Assembly (NCBI GenBank): GCA_032622095.1
Contig: CP136061.1
Location: forward strand, 264,772,077-264,836,076
Direction: 5' to 3'
DNA: 64,000 nt
Source of the DNA: Siphonodentalium dalli
Taxonomy: Eukaryota > Mollusca > Scaphopoda > Gadilida > Siphonodentaliidae
Shown: positions 28,601 through 39,222 of the stretch, piece by piece
Position numbering within the stretch: position 1 is the first letter of the stretch
Layout: every line of letters begins with the position of its first letter
Translations under genes and position numbers: made by a program
The notes under the pieces: model-generated
The model's database searches: none
What the model was told of the DNA's origin: nothing
What the model saw: only the letters and a program-made list of their open reading frames with translations

Positions 28601-29162
28601 GTTTAAATCGATAAAACAAATTCTAAATGAAGCAGGCATGTCTTTTATTTGGAGCATCCAGAATCGCGGAATCGACGAGAAACGATTAATAAAGGATTTG
28701 AAAAATAAAATGAGGGATCAGTTCGTTCAGAACTAGCATTCATCGATGACATCATCTTGTAAATGCCATACTTATAAATCTTTCAAACACGGTTTCTGTG
28801 AAGAATCATATATTTTTCACGGATCAGATACTAATATAGTTACTCTAGCTCGATTTAGAACAGCCAATCATGTTTTACCAATCGAAATTGGGCGCTGGAA
28901 TAAAACACCGTTATCGGAGAGAACGTGCACTTTATGTGAAACAAATATTGTCGGTGACGAGTATCACTTTATACTTGAGTGTCCCTCTCTATCACAAGAA
29001 CGGAAACTATACATAAAACATGCATATTGGAAGTATCCCAATCGTCGCAAACTGTCCATTCTTCTCTCAAACAGAAAGCCAAGTATTATACGCAACCTTT
29101 GCAGATTCATACACATTATACATAAAAGAGCGAGTTGCTCTCCTGATTCATCTGAACCTTAA
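25684..29162 (+). pseudogene. LINE ORF2: APE-type endonuclease, reverse transcriptase and C-terminal CCHC, broken
   Basis: Endonuclease begins at 25684 (LSVLTLNVCGLAKRL, then LCFMETLTDD). After a frameshift near 25840 it continues with GGITIAYRNN, VGAVYIPPEKS, LILTGDFNART and the DHS motif to 27190. A second shift near 27160 leads to the RT: DSWRTGSIIPIYKNKG, HENQSGFRKGYST, CAFIDFEKAFDTVRRD, GLKQGD and ILYADDTVLFS. The end has RFRTANHVLPIEIGRW and CTLCETNIVGDEYHFILEC (C-x2-C-x9-H-x4-C). Two in-frame TAGs lie at 27573 and 28734. The element runs on the plus strand, opposite to the Polinton that separates ORF2 from its ORF1 at 8545-8853. I cannot fix the clade from memory. Confidence 0.8.
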
Positions 29163-29762
29163 AGTTATCACAACCATCGTCATTGCGACCTTGTTTGTTT
29201 GTTTATGTATTGCTATATGTATTACCATGTATGTTCTTAATACCATGTACTATGGTGAAAGAATTAAATGATACTGCTATCCGTTGTGAATAGCGATCTT
29301 ATTTAGCGGGAAGCTCGTGATTCACGACGACGAGTACAGTGATTGCCAATCTAAACAGCATATTGAGGTCGTAGCTCAATACAGCTGTATGGTTTACATG
29401 ATATACATATACAGTCTCGAACGGAGCAAAGTGATATATTGCAGAAAATAAATTTCAGGTGTTATTTGAGCTTTTTAGAAACCATGAAATCGTAAACGTC
29501 ATTACGGATAGTAAAATACGAGAACGATTAGAAAGTACACAAAGGTTGGTGACGTAGTACCCTATCCGTATCCGTAATCGTAAACGCGAGTTTTGCGAAA
29601 GGTCTCTATTGTCGAACATGTGTGTTTATACTTTTGTGTTGATAAAATAATCTGAGAACCAAATCACACCCTTTCGCAATATAGTTCTATGGTTCTAGTC
29701 TGACTTCCCAAACTTAAGGTACGAAATGACACAAATTTTGTTCGATATTATGTGTGTTTAAA
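29163..29762. other. LINE 3' region and outer inverted repeat, no gene
   Basis: Contains the LINE 3' untranslated region, then TTTAGCGGGAAGCTCGTGAT at 29297, shared with repeats A and B at 6526 and 7285, then the right arm of the outer inverted repeat (29560-29606). Confidence 0.55.
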
Positions 29763-29880
29763 AGTACTCAATCCGATTCGATTGTCCCCATATCGTCAGA
29801 TTCCAACAACAACAACACCATTATTTGAAATGCCACTTCAGTAATAACAATCGAATAATTGGCTAAAAATAATGCCGCCG
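29763..29880. repeat. Left-end fragment of the TTAA MITE family
   Basis: AAGTACTCAATCCGATTCGA and ATTCCAACAACAACAACA match the first about 110 bp of 4354-4769. The remainder is missing. Confidence 0.65.
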
Positions 29881-30029
29881 GTTCGTTAATTAGGTGCTGG
29901 TTGTTATTGTTATTTTAACGGATATTCTGAGTTGGTCATTCGCGAAACCAATATATTTTATATTCTATAATTACAATCATGGGTATATAATATATGATCT
30001 TGAGCGCGTTACCATTTCTGACTATGGTT

Positions 30030-30460
30030 TTCTTGTGGTGTATGTGAAGCCCTTTGCATGTGAGCGCTGAAGTCACCCATCAATATAACCGCACCTTGTG
30101 AAGACAACATATCACGTATGTAGTAGCGTCATTATATAATCATTAAATTGTTCATCCCTATGGGTCACATTTTGGAGATAAACCTGTATTATTGATATCA
30201 AGCAGTTTGAGTTCAGGCGGAGCTGAATGCCGACAATGCGATTATCGTCCGGTTCAAATTCAACACAATTTGCTGAAATGTCATTGCGAACGAGAATAGC
30301 AACGCCATCTTTTATATGCTTTCCGCCACTTGGCGTTGTGATTTTTTACACGGTTTGCCCATTTGTTGATTATATGTGCACGTTGTTCTGTTCCAAGCCA
30401 TTAACAGACGAAATGCTCACAACCAAAGAAGTGCTAATGACAACTTAGTACTCAGGCTTT
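30030..30460 (-). pseudogene. LINE endonuclease fragment
   Basis: Minus-strand frames give a GVAILVRNDISANC segment, then FEPDDNRIVGIQLRL, and near 30075 a VILMGDFSAHM-type motif. This is the order of conserved APE-like endonuclease blocks in LINE ORF2 (GGVAI..., then GDFNAH). Frameshifts separate them. No RT part is adjacent, so it is an isolated fragment. Confidence 0.55.
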
Positions 30461-30469
30461 ATACCAACT

Positions 30470-32280
30470 GGAGCATCCTACTTACATCGCCGAAAATCTC
30501 ATAAAAAACTACCATGCAACTGCATAGAAAACGTCGTTCGTACTACGCTCAATTATAAATGAGCAGACGACACTCTTCTATGTGCTTCCATATATGTGTG
30601 GGGCTCCCTGTAGGGTAATGGATGTTTTTTATTTTATGTCCTAAAAATTGTAAGAAACATTTATTTTAAAAAAATGATAAAAAATTGTTAGGCCAATGCA
30701 TTCTCTTATATATGGGAGGCGACCTATGGTCGACTCGCATATATAAGAGAATGCATTGACACAGGGTAAAAAATAAATACTTACATCTCGATTCGGGTCG
30801 CAACTATCGGCTATAAACAAACTAACTAACGAGATTCACTGTATTTAACTAATATATAAGAATGATGGTGTGTTGTTAATTTAGATATAATATTTGGGCA
30901 TGATTATTCTCCATTACTATTTGATCACTCTACCGGAGTGTTCCACGCCACTTTAATTCAAACTGTCTCGGTGTACAATGTCAGAGTTTATAAACAACGT
31001 TTATAAACTGATGCTAAGAAAATGGCTGGACATCGACCATCAGCTGGATATCGCACATATTCTGGGGTTGTGTCCGAAATGAATGTGTAGATACCAGCAC
31101 TCAAAACCGAGCCTCAGAACAATGTAGCCATGTACCAGAAGACAATACATTCCTGACTATTACTGATTGAACCCTTCAATAGAAAAGTTATATGGCCTCC
31201 TTTCTATTGAAAACATATCAATATTGAAGAACGTTAGCATTTATTTAATACATGTTTTAAAGAATACAACCAAGATATTACACAGATATACAGAGATATC
31301 CATGTGAATTTATATGTACATATTTCTGTATTCATATCTATACACGTGTGTGTATATGTATTCACTATAAATATGATATATTTATTTAAATATTACATAC
31401 AATTTATTATGTATGAACATGACATTCTGATGAGAAAAGTATTCATCCCAATTTACATAGTGCATATATATTGTGGCTTTTCGCATTAAACTCATTCATT
31501 TATTCATGATAATAAATTCGTTTGGTGGTTGTTTAACTTATTACCTGAATATTCCCCAACAATGAATAGCAACCCATCAGTACTTGTATTATTTGTTTAC
31601 CAGTTTGTGGTCTGCTTATATTTCCTGAACATCCCTCCAGATAAACATAGACTATTCCAGTATATACTTTTATAACGGATGGGAGAATCCATTTAGTAAA
31701 GGAAGGGTTAGTGTCGTTGCAGTCGGTGTGCCTTCGCGAAATATATTAATTATCATAGTTTTGCACGAATAAGTCATTGTGTAAATGTATTGAACATTCT
31801 GATCAATTTAAAGCCACATGGCGGTTTGCTCTCCAAAATAAACCTAATAGTATTCGTTTTTTTTTATTTTTCCCTGTAACGAAATATGTCGATATATGCT
31901 TCAACTACCTTTATAAGGGCATAGAGAAGTCACAGAAAGACCAGAAAGTCATTCAGACACAAATTTGAACACGATGTGCACGACATGGAACAGAAAAGAG
32001 AGTTCCGTGTAAGTCTATTTCAGAAATGGTGGAAATAATGAGTGTTTAATTGTTTCACTTCGTGTGCGAAAAATTTAAAACAGCTGGAAATGGCTGTGAC
32101 CATGGCAAGTATATATCTATATTTCGTGTATTTGTCAACCTATTTATACCTTCTTTTAGAGTAAAGTATAAGGAAGAGACAATTAACTTGTAATGGTAAC
32201 GGTTGAACCTCTGTTACAGCTGTATAACACGAGCATTCGTATATACTAAATTTTAATCGAGCCATGGGATTCCAATAATT
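30470..32280. other. Gene-free stretch with one hairpin MITE
   Basis: Contains the hairpin MITE 30693-30758 (CCAATGCATTCTCTTATATA pairing with its complement). Otherwise AT-rich with short palindromes such as TTTATAAACAACGTTTATAAA near 30990. No coding pattern is apparent. Confidence 0.5.
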
Positions 32281-32287
32281 TCCAAAC

Positions 32288-32800
32288 ATGGCGCAAAAAT
32301 ACCGGTACCAGGAACCACACTGTATGGTCCAAAATACCGTTACCAGGAACCACACTGCATGGTCCAAAAACCGTTACCAGGAACCACACTGCATGATGGT
32401 CCAAAATACCGTTACCAGGAACCACACTGCATGGTCCAAAATACCGTTACCTGGAACCACACTGCATGCTCCAAAATACCGTTACCCGGAACCACACTGC
32501 ATGGTCCAAAATACCGTTACCAGGAACCACACTGCATGTTCCAAAATACCGTTACCAGGAACTACACTGCATGAAGATCCAAAATACCGTTACCAGGAAC
32601 CACACTGCATGGTCCAAAATACCGTTACCAGTAACAACACTGCACGGTCCAAAAATACCGTTACCAGGAACCACACTGTATGGTCCAAAATACGGTTACC
32701 AGGAACAACACTGCATGGTCAAAAATACCGTTACCAGGAACCACACTGCATGCTCCAACATACCGTTACCGGGAACCACACTGCATGGTCGAAAATGTAC
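32288..32800. repeat. 35-bp minisatellite, about 15 copies
   Basis: The unit is GGTCCAAAATACCGTTACCA followed by GGAACCACACTGCAT, with a few 34- or 36-bp variants. The length is not a multiple of three, so all three frames stay open by chance and give the same peptides in rotation; I do not treat them as a gene. Confidence 0.9.
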
Positions 32801-32890
32801 TATTACCAATGCAAATATTGTGTGTCAAATGATAGCCGGTCGAAATTAAGGGGTTTATGGACAGGACTGAGACTATGGTGCGGAAATATG

Positions 32891-33251
32891 CAGAATGAAG
32901 TCCACAGAGAGTGAATTTAGTGACCGTACACCGGGATAACATAACTAAATTCACTCTCCGTGGCCTCATTCTGCGTATGCCTTCTTCTCTGCAAAGTATA
33001 TTTATTATCAAATCAACAAGAATTTTAGTTACTTCTTCACAAAGATTCTTTTTTCTTTTTTAGTTTAGTTTCTCTATACCCTCCAAATCGGCAGACGATA
33101 CATTGTATAATCCAGGTTCCCAATAGGTCTGGGAACTTAAATCTGAGTCTAGCTCGCCCATAGAAGATGAGGTCATACAGAATGAGGTCCCCAGAGGATG
33201 AATTTGATGACGCTACCCCGCTGTGTGGGGTAACGTTACTAAATTCATTCT
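32891..33251. repeat. Dispersed repeat with two CAGAATGAGGTCC hairpins
   Basis: Hairpin 1 spans 32891-32973 and hairpin 2 spans 33178-33251. Each pairs GCAGAATGAGGTCCCCAGAG-type sequence with its complement through a GTGAATTTAGTGA segment. The same family occurs at 47345-47435, 47566-47659 and, in inverse orientation with shared flanks, at about 61140-61400. Confidence 0.65.
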
Positions 33252-33690
33252 ACAAATGACCGTCACCATAATTTCAGGCCTGTTTTATGGAACATTTAAT
33301 TTGACAGTTGCCAATGGCAAATTCAAAGACGCATTATCCATCGAAACAAAACTTGTGGATTCAGATAATCAATATGTAACGCATCTGCAGATGTCATGAA
33401 CTGAAAGGGCAATTAATTAATCCCGATGGGGCCATACTTGGACCTCGATCCTGTGGATTATAATAAAACATTAAATCAAATCACCCACCAATATAATGTA
33501 TACATAAACTTGTGGACACCCATTTGGGGTGAAGGAGACGTTCACTCGATCTTTTCGACCATTCCGGGGGCCTCGCGCCCAACTACTCTCTACTTGTCGA
33601 CACACCAGCATCCCCATTGGATGGTGTCAAATATATAAATTTAAACTACACCCGTTAAACCTTTCTTTACTATATACTCATCGACGAGTA
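33252..33690. other. Gene-free stretch
   Basis: No coding, hairpin or repeat signal recognised. Confidence 0.45.
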
Positions 33691-33885
33691 GTTAGTTCCA
33701 TTGTGAAATGTTCAGATAATAAGTTCGACGTTAGTTCCATTGTGAAATGTTCAGATAATAAGTTCGACGTTAGTTCCATTGTGAAATGTTCAGATAATAA
33801 GTTCGACGTTAGTTCCATCGTGAAATGTTCAGATAATAAGTTCGACGTTAGTTCCATTGTGAAATGTTCAGATAATAAGTTCAAC
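33691..33885. repeat. 39-bp tandem repeat, five copies
   Basis: The unit is GTTAGTTCCATTGTGAAATG followed by TTCAGATAATAAGTTCGAC. The copies differ by only about one base each, so the array is young. The unit length of 13 codons keeps frames open on both strands. Confidence 0.9.
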
Positions 33886-34439
33886 GAACTACCAATAACT
33901 TATTGTTATTGATTAATATAAATTTTTTTGAACTTGTATTTTCATTTGGTATGTCTGTCGTCTGCTTACAATTCCTGAACACCCCTCCGAATGAATAATA
34001 GACCATTCCAATGTATACTTGTTATAACCGATGGGATAATCCGTTTAGTCTAGAAAGGTTTAAACCTGACAAACTCATGGACATTATATATGCACCCAGT
34101 CCCATTCCTTTGGTTAGAATTTCATGTTACCTCAAGCTTTCCAACAGTTTTGAATGTCCAATTTGGTATCCACTATGGTTGAAATTTTCAAACTGATGGC
34201 AGTTCCAGCCCAAAAACTTGAACGAAACTATGAAAATATACGGCTTTTGATCTAAAAGCGAAATTATTTCGCACAGAATAATGGTTGGAAATTCCAGATG
34301 ATGGTATATCAGGCAATTCAAAGTGTTGAAAATTTGGAATAGTTGAGACACACAACTCCCTGTTGCAAAATCCCTTAACATTGTCCCGTGTCTGCATGCA
34401 TAACGTTATCTAAGATGTATCAAGCTAGAATCAGGTTAG
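33886..34439. other. Gene-free stretch
   Basis: No gene recognised. A TTTGAAAATTTC-like inverted segment near 34120-34200 and 34240-34390 suggests an old inverted repeat, but pairing is weak. Confidence 0.4.
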
Positions 34440-35600
34440 CCGATTTATTATTTACTGCTTGTTGCAATCCATATATTGGCTTGGAACAGATGGCATACTA
34501 GTCACATAACTGAATAAATTAAACTATATCCATAAGATACCACATTATTTGTGATTTGAAATTTACTGAACAACTTAAATTATATGCAGTTGCCTTTTCA
34601 TTATCATAAGCTCAACATACTAATTGGTATCTGGAATGTAATGCTTATTTATATACACATATTTGGTATATTGTTTATTATATGCCACCTGCTGGCTAAA
34701 AGTAAATATATTTGTGTGCTGCTTGTCCTGATCCATAAGCTGACTTGGAACAAGTTGTATACTGGTCTATTTATTGACTGAATAATAATATACTAGTATA
34801 TTTATTGACTGAATAAATAACACTATATACAATGTTATTTCACTTTCCAAAAGATTCCACATAACATCTGGTCTATGAAACAATTGGTACATTATATGGA
34901 ACTTAATAACTATGTACATACATTTGGTACCTTATTTGTTATATGCCACCTGCTGGTTAAAAATAAAATATGTTTGTGTGCTCCTTGTCCTGATCCATAA
35001 ACTGGCTTGGAGCAGGTTGTATACTGGTATATTTATTTATTGACTGAATAATAATATACTAGTATATTTATTGAACTTAATAACTATGTACATATATTTG
35101 GTACCTTACTTATTATATGCCACCTGCTGGCTAAATCAACATGATAATACATTATCTGCACAATCAATTTGTGCATTATATGAAATTTAATAGCTATTTT
35201 TGTGCAAACACCTGGTATGTTATGTTATATGACACCTGCTGACTAAATATAAAATATTATTGTATACTGCTTGTTATAATCAATATATTGACTTGGAACA
35301 AGTGGCATACTAATATAGTCATATAACGGAATAAATTAAACTATATCCAAAAGATACCACATGTTTTGTGACTTGAAATTTACTGAACAAATTAAATTAT
35401 ATGCAGTTGCCTTTTCATTTCAATAGACTCTACATACTAATTAGTATTATATTGTTTTTTATATGTTACCTGCTGGCAAAAAATAAAATATGTCTGTGTG
35501 CTGCTTGTCTTGATCCATAAACTGGCTTGGAACAAGTTGTATACTGGTATATTTATTGACTGAATAATAATATACTAAGATATATATTGACTGAAGAAAT
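34440..35600. repeat. Degenerate tandem and interspersed repeats (CCACCTGCTGGCTAAA family)
   Basis: ATATGCCACCTGCTGGCTAAA recurs near 34682, 34939, 35115, 35225 and 35460. TGATCCATAAACTGGCTTGG recurs near 34731, 34992 and 35511. A block of about 180 bp at 34450 recurs at about 35268. The structure is compatible with repeated unequal duplication of an about 250-bp and an about 830-bp unit. Confidence 0.65.
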
Positions 35601-35619
35601 AAAACTATATACAATATAT

Positions 35620-36400
35620 ATACTAGTTACTTAGAGGGTAGACAGCAATATGTTGAAATCGAACATGAAAAACCAAATATGCTCAATATTAGCTGTGGGG
35701 TGCCTCAAGGATATATTTTTAGGACCGCTACTTGTTCTCATATACGTCAACGATATGCCCAATAGCACGAGTTTGAACATACTTTCATTTGCAGACGACA
35801 CAACCCTCCATATTTCTGGAAATGATCACCGTCAAATTGAAAAACAAGTTAATTCAGAATTTAAAAAAGTTCACAATTGGTGTTGTAGCAATAAATTGGT
35901 TATTAATATAACAAAAAGTAAGTACATGTTACTACATCCAACTAATAATGATTTTAAATGGAATATTCTTAAAATAAAATTGAACGACGAGCCACTAACA
36001 CGAATTGGAAACTTTAGACCGGAACAATGTATGAAATTCCTCGGAATTAATATTGATGAAAATCTCACCTTCAAATATCACATATCAATGATAAAAACAC
36101 GGATATCCAATGCAATGTACTGCATCAATAAAGTAAAACGTATACTTCCCAAAAACTGTTTGAAAATCTTATACTTTTCTCAAATCCACAGTCATCTCAT
36201 ATATGGGTTGCCAATTTGATGTCATGCTGACACTGGAAATACTATTTTTAAACAACAGAAAAATGCCATCCGTATCATGGCAAACAGAACGTATAGAAGC
36301 CACACAGAGCCCATATTTCGCAAAGAAAAGATTCTAAAATTTTATGACATGTATCGGTTACAATCGATATTAACCATTAAGTTGCAAGAATTATGGTGTC
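35620..36400 (+). pseudogene. LINE RT fragment related to the ORF2 at 54976-58119
   Basis: CGVPQGYI, then in the next frame LGPLLVLIYVND and NILSFADDTTLHISGNDHRQ, followed by NKLVINITKSKYMLLHPTNN and MKFLGINIDENLTFKYH. The same blocks occur in the same order in the intact ORF2 at 54976 (LLSFADDTTLYKSGNNGH, KSKYMLLHPKNN, LKFLGITIDENLTFKDH). After a stop near 36220 a third frame gives YRSHTEPIFRKEKILKF. The fragment starts inside RT, so it is 5'-truncated and frameshifted. Confidence 0.8.
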
Positions 36401-36933
36401 TGCAACGATATGCCTCGCAGACGGGACCCAATGTCGCCATCGTACCGCCAAGAACTCCACACATAATTATACCTAGCGGAACTATCGTCGACTACATTCA
36501 CAAAGAAATAAGTGCGAATCAGCCACCAAAGCCATGACATGTAATTAACACTCGAAATGCGGATATCGCCGATACACGTATGTCGCGAATGAAGCGAACC
36601 AGTCCGTCCCGTCCCTGTGGCGTCCGGTATGATTTTAGTGAACAGAATTTGGATTTGCATAATGCACATTTTAAATCTGCAGATTTAAAAGCAAAATACA
36701 CACAACCTATTCACAAGTGAGACACGCCATGGTCGGATACATTTAACACCATCAACACAAGGTACTTGATATGGAAATGAACATGGCCATCAAATAGTTT
36801 CTACAGCTATAAGAATAAATATGTGAATTTATCTATCAAATATAGTGCACATTACACGTATTTGTTGGCCCAAGCTGCGCCTTTGTAAATAACCGGTTGT
36901 GTATATATAAAATTGTTTTGTGAACGTCACCAG
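36401..36933. other. Gene-free stretch
   Basis: Sequence after the LINE fragment. There is a TATA-like GTATATATAAAATTG at 36901, about 30 bp before the putative exon at 36934. No other feature seen. Confidence 0.4.
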
Positions 36934-37000
36934 ATGGACCTACCGTTTGCAGACAAGATGAACGTGCTTGTAAATTCGCTGTTCACTATTCTCCTATTTG
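36934..37000 (+). CDS. Putative first coding exon encoding a signal peptide
   Basis: An ATG at 36934 (second in-frame ATG at 36958) gives KMNVLVNSLFTILLFG, a short basic start plus a hydrophobic stretch typical of a signal peptide. The exon then meets a good donor, G/GTACGT at 37001. A TATA-like element lies about 30 bp upstream of the first ATG. I could not find a convincing partner exon downstream, so this may be the 5' end of a gene whose remainder is diverged or lost, or a coincidence. Confidence 0.3.
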
Positions 37001-38162
37001 GTACGTATTTTATTGTTTATACCATGGATTAGATACACACCCCTGGTTAAGTGGGCCATTCTAATTTGCTATGATGCTGGTTGGTCCTGTTGAATTACTG
37101 AGATGCTGGTAAGGAAAACTGATGTTGTTAAGAAAATGTTCCGTTATGTTTCTCAAGTTTGTCAATTAGAGTTTACATTTAACATCATGCATTCGTTGTA
37201 GTTATTCCATAAATACGTTATGTTCGTTCTAGCTGCAAGCGAGTTAGAACATAATAGCATTACTACTAAACAACAGTTGCGCTCTCTTAACATAAAGAAT
37301 ACGCATGACTGCACATATATTTAAAGTGGGACTGATTTATATGGACTTTATTCTCTAGTGTTGTTGTTTATAATAAACTTGAATATTATGACAGTTTTTG
37401 GCAAACATTAATGGGGATGGGGACTATTTTGGTATGTGGAGCTGCAGCTTCTTTCGTTGAAGGGAGTCTGTTGGCAATCAGCTGGTTCATTTTCGTCCAC
37501 ATTTAATTTAGCAAAACAAGCACTTGAGAGAAACAAAATGAGTATTTAAATAACAAAAACAGATATAATTAATAGGAAACATGACTTCTCTCTGAATTTG
37601 AGAATTCACCCATCATGTGGGTACATGTACAAACCAATACCAATCTTCCAATCACAGCAGGCCAATCATGGATAATCGGTATTTGCTTGTACCCACTCAT
37701 GATAATTCTCATATTTAGTCAAATGCCACAGGTATCCTCGACGTAGCAGAGACCAACCAATATCACAAGCTGTTTCTATTCGAATAAAACTAGGAATATC
37801 GATTAAGATTAAGAATGTTTTCATATTGCACACATTATTTTATTTTGTTTCTTGGACTTTTGAAGTTTGATCTATTTGTTATAAATAGCTGCGCTATTTA
37901 CTAATGTTGAAGGAATAAAACTGCCATCTACTGTTTATAACCTATTCTCAGGTGCCTAATAATCATGATGGCCTAATAAAAGTGATGGTGGGGGGGGGGT
38001 TTAGACATTTATAAAAGTGATGGTGGGGGGGGGGGGGTTTAGACATTTATAATAGTGATGGCAATTTAACTCTGTCTCAATGCTGAATAATAGTGATCTT
38101 TGAGAATATTCTCCAAAATTAACAATCGTGCTAACACTATTATTAGGCACATGAGAGTACAT
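37001..38162. other. Gene-free stretch with G-rich repeat
   Basis: A 35-bp unit with a G run (AAAAGTGATGGTGGGGGGGG then TTTAGACATTTAT) is present about 2.5 times at 37979-38060. The runs of 10-13 G could form G-quadruplexes. No gene recognised. Confidence 0.5.
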
Positions 38163-38688
38163 GTATATAAGGATTAACTGTCATGTGGACTGTTTTTATG
38201 GAGAAGTAACCGTGAGGTAAGTGGATATTAACTTGTGTAAACCCCGAAGGGTTTTACATACAAGTTATGACCACTTACCTCACGGTTACATTTCCATAAA
38301 CATAGTCCACATGACAGTTAATCCTTATATTTATATACATTTAGCGAAAAAGCCACTTTTGTAAATGTATTTAAATCGAAAAGTGTATCGTGACAAAAAC
38401 AGCCCAAAATACCCAATAGCCCCTTGGCAAAAGTTAATAGGAACAATTTCTCTTCATATTGAAACCCGATGATGTATTAAGTCAATCCTGCGCGAGTCCA
38501 AATGCGCCCAAAACATTACGCGTTCGTCTTTCCAAACCCAATGACGTATCGATGGTGTTATGAGCTTGGTGTTATGAGCCGTTGCGCATTCACCGAGAAA
38601 TAACTGCAACTAGCCACGTGAGCGCCGACCAATCAGAATGCTGGATTTAGTGATGACAACACTTAGTATGTAAATATATGTAGGTATC
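38163..38688. mobile_element. Repeat element with a palindromic head, copy 2
   Basis: Second copy of 6736-7244, with the same palindrome (TATAAGGATTAACTGTCATG and complement) and the same body to GTATGTAAATATA. Several base changes in the palindrome are matched on both arms and several are not. Confidence 0.75.
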
Positions 38689-39091
38689 AACAATAGTAGC
38701 AAACCGGATGCATCATAATATCATTCAGTGATCATGTAGCTAATCATGTCTCATTATAGACTTTGTATGCACTAATTATTAATGCACCTACAAATGTATA
38801 TGTAATTAATGTAATAAATGTGTCAATTAAATCACATTTATTCTTTAACTAATTATTTTACTGCACAGCCATTTAGCTATATCGAGACAATTACCAGAGA
38901 ATCAGAATTAAATAAACCGGTAATATGAATATGGTATGGATATAACATTTTTGTCGAATAAAGCTTTTAGAATTCAACACGATTTAAACGCTTCCAGCAA
39001 GAGCACTGATCATTAACTCTGTTTCCTTCAACAGACTGATGAAAGCCAGGTCAAAGGTCAAGATCTGCCGTTATAGCAACTCAAATGAATG

Positions 39092-39185
39092 TGTACTGGA
39101 GCGTTGCGTAGGACCCGTTCCCCAACGAATAGTGAGGCTGTACTGGAGCATTGCGTAGGACCCGTTCCCCAACGAATTGTGAGGA
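39092..39185. repeat. 47-bp direct repeat in the 5' region of the RNF34-like gene
   Basis: TGTACTGGAGCGTTGCGTAG plus GACCCGTTCCCCAACGAAT... occurs at 39092 and 39139 with two differences. Confidence 0.85.
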
Positions 39186-39214
39186 TTATTGAACAGGAAG
39201 AAATCAGACAACAA

Positions 39215-39220
39215 ATGTAA
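39215..39220 (+). promoter_or_regulatory. Minimal start-stop upstream ORF (ATGTAA)
   Basis: ATG immediately followed by TAA ends 2 bases before the main ATG at 39223. Start-stop elements can hold ribosomes and reduce downstream initiation. The same bases exist in the internal duplicate at 40250 but are read there in another frame. Confidence 0.4.
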
Positions 39221-39222
39221 CA

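Larger units (their letters stand above)
4896..29606. mobile_element. Outer inverted-repeat pair with TA flanks enclosing the LINE and Polinton
   Basis: At 4896 the sequence reads TA then GAGACCTTTCGC, followed by TTTACGATTACG and ATACGGATAG. At 29606 it ends in the inverse: CTATCCGTAT, CGTAATCGTAAA, GCGAAAGGTCTC then TA (29607-29608). The arms are about 45 bp and imperfect. Either this is one Tc1/mariner-like TA-flanked element swollen by later insertions, or the two ends belong to separate MITE copies in opposite orientation. A second GCGAAA-containing motif near 4980 suggests the left copy has its own internal repeat, so separate copies remain possible. Confidence 0.4.

Noticed and set aside
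32288-32914. 208-residue frame of repeated VTRNHTAWSKIPLPGTTLH
   Set aside because: Translation of the 35-bp minisatellite; all three frames give the same peptides in rotation, as expected for a non-coding repeat.
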